DNA from: Mycobacterium sp. IS-836
GTDB lineage: Bacteria; Actinomycetota; Actinomycetes; Mycobacteriales; Mycobacteriaceae
DNA: 64,000 bases
Direction: 5' to 3'
Assembly: GCF_001954275.1 (NCBI RefSeq)
Contig: NZ_MBEU01000056.1
Location: forward strand, 45,304-109,303
Translations under genes and position numbers: made by a program
Shown here: positions 50,873 through 59,700 of the stretch, piece after piece
How positions within the stretch are numbered: position 1 is the stretch's first letter
Layout of the letters: each line of letters starts with the position of its first letter
Notes under the pieces: generated by a model
The model's database searches: none
What the model was told of the DNA's origin: nothing
What the model saw: the letters and a program-made list of their open reading frames with translations, nothing else

Positions 50873-51703
50873 CTAGGAAGCCACCAGCACGTGGCCCCGA
50901 CCCGACTGCTGCTCCGGGCGCCGCGACACTCCGACACCCACGGCCCACTGGCAGCGGCGGGCCAGCGCCCGCCGATCGGCGCCCGGTAGCTGCAGGGATT
51001 CGACGTGAACATGCGCCCAGGTGCGGCGCACGGTGAGCAACCGGCAGATCGACCGCCACAGGGTGTCGTCGCCGACGAAGGCCGGGGCGGTGGAAACGGC
51101 GCCGTCGGCGTGGTGGTAGGTCAACCGAATCGGCTGCACCGGGCGGCCGGCGTCGATCGCGGCCTGGAACATCGCCGGATAGAAGGACCCACAGGCGACA
51201 CCGCACCAGGTAGTGCCTTCGGGGAAGGCCACCACGGTCTGACCGGCACGCAGCCGATCCGCGACGGTGTCGACCACCCCAGGCAGCCGCCGCAGACTGG
51301 CCCGCTCGATGGGGATGATCTTGAGCATGCGCGCCAGGGGTCCGGTGAACATGTCCGCGCGGGCCACGAACGCCCCCGGCATCACCGAACCGATGGCGAA
51401 GACGTCCAGCCAGGACATGTGCGGGCTGACCACCAGCACTCCGCGCAGGTTGCGAATCGGGCTGCCCGACACCCGAATCCGCGCGCCGAAACAGCGCAGC
51501 ACCGCGCGGCAATAGAAGCGCTGTAGCCGCAGCTGGCCCGGCAGCGGCACCAGCGCCAGCGGCACCCCGGGCGCCAGCAACACGGCCAACATGACGCGAA
51601 GCGTCACCCGCAGCACCTCCCGCCACCGCGACGACGCGGTGCCCACACCCACGCAGCTGCTGTCGCACGTCGCGCGGGGCAGCCAGGCGTGGGCGGCGGT
51701 CAT
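50873..51703 (-). CDS. 1-acylglycerol-3-phosphate/lyso-lipid O-acyltransferase family protein (PlsC/OlsA-like)
   Basis: This 276-residue membrane-associated acyltransferase has a hydrophobic segment at about residues 33-55. The catalytic HX4D box is HMSWLD, the second motif is VAFPEGTT, and a [10 protein letters not shown] segment follows. The family moves acyl groups from acyl-ACP or acyl-CoA onto lysophospholipids or lyso-ornithine lipids. The gene immediately upstream encodes an OlsB-like GNAT protein with a four-base overlap, the order used for ornithine lipid synthesis, so an OlsA role is possible; phosphatidic acid synthesis is the alternative. Corresponds to Rv3026c. Confidence 0.87.
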   Translation of the reverse strand: MTAAHAWLPRATCDSSCVGVGTASSRWREVLRVTLRVMLAVLLAPGVPLALVPLPGQLRLQRFYCRAVLRCFGARIRVSGSPIRNLRGVLVVSPHMSWLDVFAIGSVMPGAFVARADMFTGPLARMLKIIPIERASLRRLPGVVDTVADRLRAGQTVVAFPEGTTWCGVACGSFYPAMFQAAIDAGRPVQPIRLTYHHADGAVSTAPAFVGDDTLWRSICRLLTVRRTWAHVHVESLQLPGADRRALARRCQWAVGVGVSRRPEQQSGRGHVLVAS

Positions 51704-52545
51704 CGTGCGCCGGCCATCTCAGCGGCCATCTGAGAAGCCGCCGACACCGACCGCAGCCGCTTGAGATATCGGGTATCGGCCCGTCGTTTGTCCAGCAGCA
51801 CGCAGAAGTCACCCACGCCGAAATCCGGGTCGTGCGCCGGCTCGCCGCAGACCTGCGCGCCCAACCGCAGGTAGCCACGCATCAGCGCCGGAACCGACGG
51901 CCGCGGCGGCGCGGGAATCTCATCGAGGGCCCGCCCGTCGACGCGCACCGGCAGGTGCGGCTGGACGCGGTACTGCGGCGGCGCGGCGTGCCGGCTCAGG
52001 ATGAAGTCGCGGACGCCGCGCAGCTGGCTGCCCGGCACGTCACCGTCCGATTCGGCGCCGATGGGCACCGACACGCAGCCCGTCACGTAGTCGTAGCCGT
52101 AGCGGTCCAGGTAGGCCAGGATGCCCGCCCACATCAGCAGCACCACGCCGCCGTTGCGGTGACCGTCGCGCACCACGGCGCGCCCCATCTCCACCAGCGA
52201 CGACCGCAGCGGGTCGAAGGCGCGCACGTCGAATTCCGTTGCGGTGTAAAGCCCCCCGGCCGCGATCGCCCCGGCCGGCGCCAACATCCGGTAACAACCC
52301 ACCAGCTCACCTGTGTCGTCGTCGCGGACCAGCAGGTGATCGCAGTATTCGTCGAAGCGGTCCGCGTCGACGTGGTCGGCCGTCGGCAGCGCGAAGCCCG
52401 GTGTGCTGGTGAACACGTCGTAGCGGAGCCGTTGCGCCGCCTCGATCGAATCGGTGTCGGTGGCCAGCAGCAGCGAGTAGCGCGGTGCGGACGAACCGAT
52501 CGCCTCCGGCTGGTCGCTGGCTATCAGGACAGAAGCAATGCTCAT
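51700..52545 (-). CDS. GNAT/OlsB-like N-acyltransferase (Rv3027c-like)
   Basis: This 281-residue protein belongs to the autoinducer-synthase-like GNAT group to which ornithine-acyl-ACP N-acyltransferase OlsB belongs. Typical segments are [60 protein letters not shown] and [28 protein letters not shown]. It would transfer a 3-hydroxyacyl chain to an amino group; the acceptor is not identifiable from sequence. It overlaps the PlsC-like gene by four bases. Conserved in mycobacteria upstream of iscS. Gap of 149 bases to etfA holds that gene's terminator. Confidence 0.82.
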   Translation of the reverse strand: MSIASVLIASDQPEAIGSSAPRYSLLLATDTDSIEAAQRLRYDVFTSTPGFALPTADHVDADRFDEYCDHLLVRDDDTGELVGCYRMLAPAGAIAAGGLYTATEFDVRAFDPLRSSLVEMGRAVVRDGHRNGGVVLLMWAGILAYLDRYGYDYVTGCVSVPIGAESDGDVPGSQLRGVRDFILSRHAAPPQYRVQPHLPVRVDGRALDEIPAPPRPSVPALMRGYLRLGAQVCGEPAHDPDFGVGDFCVLLDKRRADTRYLKRLRSVSAASQMAAEMAGAR

Positions 52546-52639
52546 GTCAACAACGTCGCGCAGTCGATGTACCGATCGGCGTCGCCGCTGTGACGTGTCG
52601 GTGCACGTCAGGTGACGAAATGTCGCGGAAATAGTGGCG

Positions 52640-52671
52640 AAAACAACAGCCCCGCGGGTAATCCGCGGGGC
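52640..52671 (-). terminator. intrinsic terminator after etfA
   Basis: On the minus strand a perfect 9-base stem (GCCCCGCGG/CCGCGGGGC, 52671-52649) with a 5-base loop is followed by TGTTGTTTT at 52648-52640. It starts 24 bases after the etfA stop and ends the etfBA operon. Confidence 0.85.
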
Positions 52672-52694
52672 CGTTGGTTAACTCGGGGGTGCCG

Positions 52695-53651
52695 TCAGCC
52701 CTTGCGGGCCTTGATCGCGTCGGTGAGCTGCGGGGCGACCTTGAACAGGTCACCCACCACGCCGTAGTCGGCGATCTCGAAGATGGGCGCCTCTTCGTCC
52801 TTGTTGACCGCGACGATGGTCTTCGACGTCTGCATGCCCGCGCGGTGCTGGATCGCACCGGAGATGCCCAGCGCGATGTAGAGCTGCGGCGACACCGTCT
52901 TGCCCGTCTGGCCGACCTGGAACTGGCCTGGGTAGTAGCCGGAGTCGACGGCGGCGCGTGACGCCCCGACCGCCGCACCCAGCGAGTCGGCCAGCGCCTC
53001 GACGACATTGAAGTTCTCGGCGCTGCCGACCCCACGGCCACCGGAGACCACGATGGTGGCCTCCGTCAGCTCCGGGCGGTCACCGGCGACGGCGGGCTCG
53101 CGCGACGTGATCTTCGTGGCGTTCTCGGCGGGAGCCGGCACCTCGACGGTGACCTGCTCGCCGGCACCCGCGGCCGGCTCGGCGTCGATGGCGCCGGCTC
53201 GGACCGTGATCACCGGGGTGTCGCCGTTGGCCTGCGCCTCGACGGTGAACGCTCCACCGAAGATGGAATGGGTGGCCTTGGCGCCCTCCTTGACGTCGAC
53301 CACGTCGACGAGCAGACCGGAACCGATCCGGGCGGCGAGCCGTCCGGCGATCTCCTTGCCGTCGGCGTTGGCGGCCAGCAGCACGGCGGCCGGCGCGTTG
53401 GACTCCGCCAGCGCGGCCAGCACGTCGACCGTCGGGGTGATCAGGTAGTTGTCGACGGTGTCGGACTCGGCGACGTAAATCTTGGCGGCGCCGGCCTCCT
53501 TCAGCCCGTCGGCCAGCGGCGCGGCCGTGCCGGGCGCGCCGACCACGACGGCGGCCGGCTCACCCAGCGCGCGGGCGGCGGTGATCAGTTCGGAGGTGAC
53601 CTTCTTCAGGGCGCCTTCGGCGTGCTCGACGAGCACCAATACTTCAGCCAT
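52695..53651 (-). CDS. etfA: electron transfer flavoprotein alpha subunit
   Basis: This 318-residue FAD-binding subunit (FixB, Rv3028c) accepts electrons from acyl-CoA dehydrogenases and passes them to the membrane quinone system. The N-terminal domain begins [19 protein letters not shown]. The C-terminal FAD domain holds [47 protein letters not shown] and [19 protein letters not shown]. Both cofactor motifs are complete. etfB lies directly upstream, 40 bases away. A strong terminator follows. Confidence 0.97.
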   Translation of the reverse strand: MAEVLVLVEHAEGALKKVTSELITAARALGEPAAVVVGAPGTAAPLADGLKEAGAAKIYVAESDTVDNYLITPTVDVLAALAESNAPAAVLLAANADGKEIAGRLAARIGSGLLVDVVDVKEGAKATHSIFGGAFTVEAQANGDTPVITVRAGAIDAEPAAGAGEQVTVEVPAPAENATKITSREPAVAGDRPELTEATIVVSGGRGVGSAENFNVVEALADSLGAAVGASRAAVDSGYYPGQFQVGQTGKTVSPQLYIALGISGAIQHRAGMQTSKTIVAVNKDEEAPIFEIADYGVVGDLFKVAPQLTDAIKARKG

Positions 53652-53691
53652 GGGTTATATCGCTCTTCTCGTTGGATGACGGGCGTGGGGT

Positions 53692-54492
53692 TCAGATGAT
53701 CTTCTGGCCGACCAGGTACTGGGCGATCTGGTTGCCGCCTTCACCCTCGTCGGCGACCTTCTCGCCCGCGGTCTTCGGCGGCTTCGGCGTCGACGACAGC
53801 ACCGTGGTGCCGGCATTGGCCAGCCCGACCTCGTCGCCCTCGACCCCGATCTCGGCCAGCGTCAGGACAGTGACTTCCTTCTTCTTGGCGGCCATGATGC
53901 CTTTGAAGGACGGGAAGCGCGGCTCGTTGATCTTCTCGTTGACGCTCACGACCGCGGGCAGCGTGGCCTCGAGGGTGAACACGCCGTCGTCGGTCTCGCG
54001 CTCGCCGATGACCTTGCCGCCCTCGAGCGACAGCTTGCGCAGGTGGGTGAGCTGCGGCAGCCCGAGGTACTCGGCGATGATCGCCGGCACCGCCCCGCCG
54101 ACGCCGTCGGTGGCCTCGTTACCGGCGATGACCAGCTCGGTGCCCTCGATGGTGCCCAGCGCGCGGGCCAGCGCCCACCCGGTCTGGATCACGTCCGAGC
54201 CGTGCATGCCGTCGTCCTTGAGATGGACGGCCTTGTCGGCGCCCATGGACAGGGCCTTGCGGATCGCCTCGGTGGCGCGCTCGGGACCCGCGGTCAGCAC
54301 GGTCACCGACCCGTCGACGCCGTCGGCGGCCTCTTTCTCGCGAATCTGCAGCGCCTCTTCCACGGCACGCTCGTTGATCTCGTCCAGCACCGCGTCGGCG
54401 GCCTCGCGGTCCAGCGTGAAATCGCCGTCAGTGAGCTTGCGCTCCGACCACGTGTCTGGGACCTGCTTGATCAGGACCACGATGTTCGTCAT
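53692..54492 (-). CDS. etfB: electron transfer flavoprotein beta subunit
   Basis: This 266-residue partner of EtfA (FixA, Rv3029c) binds AMP and forms the recognition loop for acyl-CoA dehydrogenases. It begins MTNIVVLIKQVPDTWSERKL; the AMP-binding region AGNEATDGVGGAVPAIIAEYLGLPQLTHL and the C-terminal wrap are present. It starts the etfBA operon. A GAGGAGG ribosome site lies about 12 bases upstream, and a strong hairpin sits in the leader at 54517-54546. Needed for beta-oxidation, important in mycobacteria living on lipids. Confidence 0.97.
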   Translation of the reverse strand: MTNIVVLIKQVPDTWSERKLTDGDFTLDREAADAVLDEINERAVEEALQIREKEAADGVDGSVTVLTAGPERATEAIRKALSMGADKAVHLKDDGMHGSDVIQTGWALARALGTIEGTELVIAGNEATDGVGGAVPAIIAEYLGLPQLTHLRKLSLEGGKVIGERETDDGVFTLEATLPAVVSVNEKINEPRFPSFKGIMAAKKKEVTVLTLAEIGVEGDEVGLANAGTTVLSSTPKPPKTAGEKVADEGEGGNQIAQYLVGQKII

Positions 54493-54516
54493 GAGTGTGG
54501 TTCGTCCTCCTCGAAG

Positions 54517-54546
54517 GAGTTCCGCAGTGCGCGACTGCGGGAACTC
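54517..54546 (-). promoter_or_regulatory. hairpin in the etfB leader
   Basis: GAGTTCCGCAG (54517-54527) pairs with CTGCGGGAACTC (54535-54546) apart from one bulged base, with a 7-base loop. It lies immediately upstream of the etfB ribosome site in the 192-base divergent gap, so it would be in the mRNA leader. Function unknown; mRNA stability or a cis-regulatory role is possible. Confidence 0.45.
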
Positions 54547-54669
54547 GGTACACGTTTAGCAACGCACAGCGGTATTACTACGAGGTAAGTTTGTGCGTTC
54601 TGCACTCACACCATAGCGGGTCGTAGTGCACGTTCCTTCGGCCCGGTTCGCGAATCGGACACTTCGCGT

Positions 54670-54675
54670 TAGCCT
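54670..54675 (+). promoter_or_regulatory. -10 element of a leaderless promoter for the Rv3030-like gene
   Basis: TAGCCT is nine bases upstream of the ATG at 54685 and no Shine-Dalgarno is present. It is the same hexamer as in front of serA and lppZ. Confidence 0.45.
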
Positions 54676-54684
54676 CCCTATGCA

Positions 54685-55494
54685 ATGAGCGCATTCGTCC
54701 CCGACGTCCCGCAACGCGTCGCCGGCAACACCTCGCCGGCGCCTGACGCGGTGTTGACGCTGACAGGCGAGCGCACGATCCCCGATCTGGACATCGAGAA
54801 CTATTGGTTCCGGCGCCACGAGGTGGTCTACGAACGGCTTGCGCCGCGCTGCGCCGGGCGCGACGTGCTCGAGGCCGGATGTGGCGAAGGTTACGGTGCC
54901 GACCTGATCGCGGGCATCGCCCGCCGGGTCGTCGCGGTCGACTACGACGAGACCGCGGTGGCCCACGTCCGCGCCCGCTACGCCAGGGTGGACGTCATGC
55001 AGGCAAACCTGGCCGACCTGCCGCTGCCCGACGCGTCGGTGGACGTCGTGGTGAACTTCCAGGTGATCGAGCACCTGTGGGACCAGGCCCAGTTCGTGGC
55101 CGAGTGCGCCCGGGTGCTGCGCCCGTCCGGGTTGTTGATGATCTCGACGCCCAACCGCATCACGTTCTCCCCGGGTCGCGACACCCCGGTCAATCCGTTC
55201 CACACCCGCGAACTCAACGCCCGCGAGCTGACCGAGCTGCTGGTCGACGGCGGTTTCGGCGAGGTGTCGATCAGCGGTGTGTTCCACGGACCGCGGCTGC
55301 GTGAGATGGATGCCCGGCACGGCGGCTCGATCATCGACGCGCAGATCGCGCGGGCGGTGGCCGACGCGCCGTGGCCGCCCGAGCTGGCCGCGGACGTCGC
55401 CGCGGTCAGCACCGACGACTTCGACATCGTCGATTCCAGCGTGCGTGACATAGATGACAGCCTCGATCTCATCGCGATCGCGGTGCGCCCGTGA
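54685..55494 (+). CDS. SAM-dependent methyltransferase of the methylglucose lipopolysaccharide cluster (Rv3030-like)
   Basis: This 269-residue class I methyltransferase has motif I VLEAGCGEGYGADLIAGIA, then VVAVDYDETAVAHVRARY, motif IV VDVVVNFQVIEHLWD and VLRPSGLLMISTPNR. In M. tuberculosis this gene heads the cluster for 6-O-methylglucose lipopolysaccharides (MGLP), polysaccharides that modulate fatty acid synthase, and is proposed to methylate glucose units. Its stop overlaps the GH57 gene start by four bases, and that gene in turn overlaps the glycosyltransferase, so the three are one translational unit. Cytoplasmic. The methylated position is from literature memory, not visible in sequence. 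Confidence 0.9.
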   Translation: MSAFVPDVPQRVAGNTSPAPDAVLTLTGERTIPDLDIENYWFRRHEVVYERLAPRCAGRDVLEAGCGEGYGADLIAGIARRVVAVDYDETAVAHVRARYARVDVMQANLADLPLPDASVDVVVNFQVIEHLWDQAQFVAECARVLRPSGLLMISTPNRITFSPGRDTPVNPFHTRELNARELTELLVDGGFGEVSISGVFHGPRLREMDARHGGSIIDAQIARAVADAPWPPELAADVAAVSTDDFDIVDSSVRDIDDSLDLIAIAVRP

Positions 55495-57077
55495 GCATCG
55501 ACCGCGTGCCCGGGATGTTCACCCTGGTGCTGCACACCCACCTGCCCTGGCTGGCCCACCACGGGCGCTGGCCGGTCGGCGAGGAATGGCTCTACCAGTC
55601 CTGGGCCGCGGCGTACCTGCCGCTGTTCCGGGTGCTGCGCACCCTGGCCGACGAGGACCGGCACCGGAACATCACCCTCGGCGTCACGCCGGTGGTCAAC
55701 GCCCAGCTCGACGACCCGTACTGCCTCGACGGCATGCATCACTGGCTGGCCAACTGGCGACTGCGGGCGTCCGAAGCGGCCAGCGTGCGATCCGCGAGCG
55801 GATCCAAGTCGGCCGACTACCAATCGTGCACACCGGAAGCGTTGCGGGCCTTCGGGATTCGCGAATGCGCCGAGGCCGATGACGCGCTTGAGGATTTCGC
55901 CACGCTGTGGCGGCACGGGGGCAGCCCGCTGCTGCGCGGCCTGATCGACGCGGGCACCGTGGAGCTGCTCGGCGGCCCGCTGGCCCACCCGTTCCAGCCG
56001 CTGCTCGCGCCCCGGCTGCGCGAGTTCGCGCTGCGCGAAGGCCTGGCCGACCCGCAGCTGCGGATGGCCCACACCCCCGGCGGCATCTGGGCGCCCGAAT
56101 GCGCCTACGCCCCCGGCATGGAACATGACTACGCCCCGGCGGGCGTCACCCACTTCATGGTCGACGGCCCGTCGCTGCACGGCGATACCGCGCTGGGCCG
56201 GCCCGTCGGCGACACCGACGTCGTCGCGTTCGGGCGCGACCTGCAGGTCAGCTACCGGGTGTGGTCGCCGAAGTCCGGCTATCCCGGCCATGCGGCCTAT
56301 CGCGACTTCCACACCTATGACCACCTCACCGGCCTCAAGCCGGCCCGGGTCACCGGCCGCAACGTGGCCTCGGAGGCCAAGGCGCCCTACGACCCCGAGC
56401 GGGCCGACCGCGCCGTCGATGTCCACGTCGCCGACTTCGTCGACGTGGTGCGCGCCCGACTGTTGTCCGAGTCGGAGCGCATCGGGCGACCCGCCCACGT
56501 GGTCGCGGCGTTCGACACCGAACTGTTCGGACACTGGTGGTACGAGGGCCCGACGTGGCTGGCGCGGGTGCTGCGCGCCCTGCCCGCCGCCGGTGTTCGG
56601 GTGGGCACACTGAGCGACGCGCTGGCCGGCGGATTCGTCGGCGATGCCGTCGCCTTGCCGCCGAGTTCGTGGGGCTCGGGCAAGGACTGGCAGGTGTGGG
56701 CCGGCGAGCAGGTCGCCGATCTGGTCCAGCTCAACACCGAAGTGGTCGACACCGCGCTGAGCACCGTGGACAAGGCCTTGGCACAAACGAGGTCGCAGAC
56801 GGCATCGCTGGACGGCCCGCTCCCCCGCGATCGCGTCGCCGATCAGATCCTGCGCGAGACCCTGCTGACCGTCTCCAGCGACTGGCCGTTCATGGTCAGT
56901 AAGGACTCGGCCGCCGACTACGCCCGCTACCGTGCGCACCTGCATGCGCACGCGACCCGCGAGATCGCCGGGGCGCTGGCGTCGGGCCGGCGCGAGACCG
57001 CGGAGCGCCTGGCCGACGGCTGGAACCGCGCCGACGGCCTGTTCGGCGCCCTGGACGCCCGAAGGCTGCCCCGATGA
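55491..57077 (+). CDS. GH57-family glucan branching-type enzyme of MGLP synthesis (Rv3031-like)
   Basis: This 528-residue glycoside hydrolase family 57 protein has motif 1 LHTHLPWLAHHG. The motif with the nucleophile glutamate is GIWAPECAYAPGM and the acid/base aspartate motif is AFDTELFGHWWYEGP. The C-terminal alpha-helical domain is DUF1957-like. Members with this set are alpha-1,4-glucan branching enzymes; in the MGLP pathway it is proposed to introduce branches or process the growing glucan. GTG start overlapping the upstream gene. All catalytic residues are present. Confidence 0.92.
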   Translation: MSIDRVPGMFTLVLHTHLPWLAHHGRWPVGEEWLYQSWAAAYLPLFRVLRTLADEDRHRNITLGVTPVVNAQLDDPYCLDGMHHWLANWRLRASEAASVRSASGSKSADYQSCTPEALRAFGIRECAEADDALEDFATLWRHGGSPLLRGLIDAGTVELLGGPLAHPFQPLLAPRLREFALREGLADPQLRMAHTPGGIWAPECAYAPGMEHDYAPAGVTHFMVDGPSLHGDTALGRPVGDTDVVAFGRDLQVSYRVWSPKSGYPGHAAYRDFHTYDHLTGLKPARVTGRNVASEAKAPYDPERADRAVDVHVADFVDVVRARLLSESERIGRPAHVVAAFDTELFGHWWYEGPTWLARVLRALPAAGVRVGTLSDALAGGFVGDAVALPPSSWGSGKDWQVWAGEQVADLVQLNTEVVDTALSTVDKALAQTRSQTASLDGPLPRDRVADQILRETLLTVSSDWPFMVSKDSAADYARYRAHLHAHATREIAGALASGRRETAERLADGWNRADGLFGALDARRLPR

Positions 57078-58318
57078 AGATCCTCATGGTGTCGTGGGAA
57101 TACCCGCCGGTGGTGATCGGCGGGCTCGGCCGGCACGTGCATCACCTGTCCACCGCGCTGGCCGCGGCCGGTCACGACGTCGTCGTGCTGTCGCGCCGTC
57201 CGTCGGGCACCGATCCCAGCACGCACCCGTCGTCCGACGATCTCAGCGAGGGCGTCCGGGTGATCGCGGCCGCGCAGGATCCGCACGAATTCAGCTTCGG
57301 TGCCGACATGATGGCCTGGACCCTGGCGATGGGTCACGCGATGATCCGCGCCGGCCTGCGGTTGAAGAAATACGGCAGCGACCGGGCGTGGCGTCCCGAC
57401 GTGGTGCACGCCCACGACTGGCTGGTCGCCCATCCGGCCATCGCGCTCGCCGAATACTACGACGTGCCAATCGTTTCCACGATCCACGCGACGGAGGCCG
57501 GGCGGCATTCGGGCTGGGTTTCCGGGGCGATCAGCCGTCAGGTGCACGCGGTCGAGTCATGGCTGGTACGTGAATCCGATTCGCTGATCACGTGTTCGGC
57601 GTCGATGACCGACGAGATCACCGAATTGTTCGGTCCGGGTCTGGCCGAGACCACGGTGATCCCCAACGGCATCGACGCCGCACGCTGGCCGTTCGCGCCC
57701 CGTCGTCCCCGCACCGGGCCGGCCGAGCTGCTCTACGTCGGGCGGCTGGAGTACGAGAAGGGTGTGCACGACGTGATCGCCGCGCTGCCGCGGATCAGGC
57801 GCACGCATCCGGGCACCACCCTGACCGTCGCCGGCGAGGGCACCCAGCAGGACTGGCTCGTCGAGCAGGCGCGTAAACATCGGGTGCTCAAGGCAACTCG
57901 GTTCGTCGGGCATTGTGATCACAACGAGCTGCTGGCGTTGCTGCATCGGGCCGACGCCGCCGTGCTGCCCAGCCACTACGAACCGTTCGGGCTCGCCGCT
58001 CTGGAGGCCGCCGCGGCCGGCACCCCGCTGGTGACGTCGAACATCGGCGGCCTGGGCGAAGCGGTGATCAATGGCAAGACGGGGGTGTCCTGTCCGCCTC
58101 GCGACGTGGCCGGGCTGGCCGCCGCGGTGCGCGCCGTGCTCGACGACCCGCTCGGCGCGCAACGACGCGCCGACGCCGCCCGCGAGCGGCTCACCTCCGA
58201 CTTCGACTGGGGGACCGTGGCCAAGGAAACGGCCCAGGTTTACCTGGCCGCCAAACGCCGTGAACGGCAACCACAGCCGCGGCTGCCCATCGTCGAGCAC
58301 GCCCTGCCGGACCGGTAG
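57074..58318 (+). CDS. GT4 alpha-1,4-glucosyltransferase of MGLP/glycogen synthesis (Rv3032-like)
   Basis: This 414-residue GT-B enzyme has the N-terminal acceptor and donor loop MVSWEYPPVVIGGLGRHVHHLS. The C-terminal donor-binding part is LLYVGRLEYEKGVHDVIAALPRI, with the EX7E motif in HYEPFGLAALEAAAAGTP. Rv3032 is established as an alpha-1,4-glucosyltransferase elongating MGLP and contributing to glycogen-type glucans. The same length as its M. tuberculosis counterpart. Overlaps the GH57 gene by ATGA. Followed after 91 bases by a TspO gene that interrupts the cluster relative to M. tuberculosis. Confidence 0.94.
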   Translation: MKILMVSWEYPPVVIGGLGRHVHHLSTALAAAGHDVVVLSRRPSGTDPSTHPSSDDLSEGVRVIAAAQDPHEFSFGADMMAWTLAMGHAMIRAGLRLKKYGSDRAWRPDVVHAHDWLVAHPAIALAEYYDVPIVSTIHATEAGRHSGWVSGAISRQVHAVESWLVRESDSLITCSASMTDEITELFGPGLAETTVIPNGIDAARWPFAPRRPRTGPAELLYVGRLEYEKGVHDVIAALPRIRRTHPGTTLTVAGEGTQQDWLVEQARKHRVLKATRFVGHCDHNELLALLHRADAAVLPSHYEPFGLAALEAAAAGTPLVTSNIGGLGEAVINGKTGVSCPPRDVAGLAAAVRAVLDDPLGAQRRADAARERLTSDFDWGTVAKETAQVYLAAKRRERQPQPRLPIVEHALPDR

Positions 58319-58409
58319 GCATATCTGCGTCGTTGTTGGGTAGCTCTGCAACTACCGCCAAACCTGTTGAGCAGCAAGCGGACTTGGCCCGGCATGAACG
58401 GAGCACCGT

Positions 58410-58925
58410 ATGAACAGCTCAACACTGGCCGCGACAACGCTGGCCGTCGGCGCGGCAGCCGGCACCGGAAGCATCGCCAGCCCACGCCGTGTCCCTACCT
58501 GGTACGCACGGCTGCGCAAACCGCGATACCAACCACCCGGAGTCGTCTTTCCAGTCGTCTGGACAGCCCTCTACACCGACATCGCCGCCACGTCGGCGGT
58601 GGCTATCGACGGGTTCCGCCAAGCAGGACAGCACGACAAGGCGCGTCGCTATGCCGCGGCGTTGGGAGTCAACCTGCTCCTCAACGCCGGATGGAGTTGG
58701 CTTTTCTTCAGGTATCACAAGCTCGGCGCATCCGCCCTCGGTGCAGCGGTCCTGACGGCCAGCAGCGCGGACCTCATCCGCCGCGCGACGCAGGCCAAAC
58801 CGCAAGCCGGGCTGGCACTTTCGCCTTACGGATTGTGGTGTGCCTTCGCCACCGTTCTGTCCACCCATATCTGGCGGCTCAACCGCCCTACTGAAACCGG
58901 CCTCAGCCGGAAAGCTTGTTCTTGA
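58410..58925 (+). CDS. TspO/MBR-family membrane protein
   Basis: This 171-residue protein has about five hydrophobic segments and the Trp-rich TspO pattern. Landmarks are KPRYQPPGVVFPVVWTALY in helix 2, LNAGWSWLFFRYHKLG in helix 3-4 and PYGLWCAFATVLSTHIWRLN in helix 5. TspO proteins bind porphyrins and related ligands and take part in oxidative stress responses. ATG start at 58410 after GGAGCACC. It is inserted between Rv3032- and Rv3033-like genes, where I recall no TspO in M. tuberculosis. Its last 23 bases overlap the 3' end of the convergent lipoprotein gene, and the tail SRKACS may be unimportant. Confidence 0.85.
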   Translation: MNSSTLAATTLAVGAAAGTGSIASPRRVPTWYARLRKPRYQPPGVVFPVVWTALYTDIAATSAVAIDGFRQAGQHDKARRYAAALGVNLLLNAGWSWLFFRYHKLGASALGAAVLTASSADLIRRATQAKPQAGLALSPYGLWCAFATVLSTHIWRLNRPTETGLSRKACS

Positions 58926-59511
58926 CCGCGCCGTCCTGTTGCTGGGCGACCGTAAGGGCGTAGTCGGTGGGCACGTCGTCGCCGGGCGCGCCGTCGAATT
59001 CCAGCGTGACGAACGCCTTGCCCTCGGTGAACAACAGCACCGTCACCTCCTTGGACCTATCCGGCGACGTGCCGGCGACGATCGTGCCCCCGTCGCCCAC
59101 CGAAATCGGCTGCGGGTTACCGCCGGTCACCGTGTTGCCCAGCGACGCGACCGACCCGCTCATCGCGTTGGCCGCGGCCCCGGCGTCGGTCAGGATCAGG
59201 ACCGTGTCGCCGATTCGGGTGCTGTCATCCTGGTTTTTGAAAACCACCGCCGCGCCGGGCATCGCGTTCGGGTTTTGGACGGGCGGCTCCGCCGGGGTGA
59301 AGACGTTGGGCGGTGTCGTGCTGACGTCGCTGCCCTGAATCAGCAGGGCGGTGTAGTCGGTGCCGGCGGCCGGCATCGACATCGACACCGCGGACGTCGA
59401 CGTCGAGGGTGTCGACGCCATCGTGGACGTGCCGCTGCAGGCGGCCACCACCATGCCGGCCAACACCGTGGCCCCCGCGACGCTCGCAACCGCGATCACC
59501 CGGCTCGTCAT
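58903..59511 (-). CDS. putative lipoprotein of unknown function
   Basis: This 202-residue protein has a signal peptide with lipobox VVAAC (lipidated C25) followed by a Ser/Thr-rich linker (SGTSTMASTPSTSTSAVSMS). An exported domain contains DYTALLIQGSDVSTTPPNVF, VLILTDAGAAANAMSGSVASLG and EVTVLLFTEGKAFVTLEFDG. I do not recognise the domain with certainty; similar small lipoproteins are common in mycobacteria. Start ATG 59511, although the frame is open further upstream without a signal-like sequence. It converges on tspO with a 23-base overlap. The 189-base gap to the next gene is divergent and should hold two promoters; nothing specific was identified in it. Confidence 0.75.
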   Translation of the reverse strand: MTSRVIAVASVAGATVLAGMVVAACSGTSTMASTPSTSTSAVSMSMPAAGTDYTALLIQGSDVSTTPPNVFTPAEPPVQNPNAMPGAAVVFKNQDDSTRIGDTVLILTDAGAAANAMSGSVASLGNTVTGGNPQPISVGDGGTIVAGTSPDRSKEVTVLLFTEGKAFVTLEFDGAPGDDVPTDYALTVAQQQDGAVKNKLSG

Positions 59512-59700
59512 TCGCGGCACCCCCTCCGCTGTGTTACCTCGGTACCGTAACCAACCGCCGCGCGGTTGGACCAGCAAAGGCCCCGGTGCGAGATCGCCGT
59601 TCGGCTGATGTTTACGCAATCCGCCCACCCGAAGATGTCTGGCATGCAATTATCAGCCGATTCACAGTTGCCCACAGTCGCACAGCCCACGGGAGGCGTT

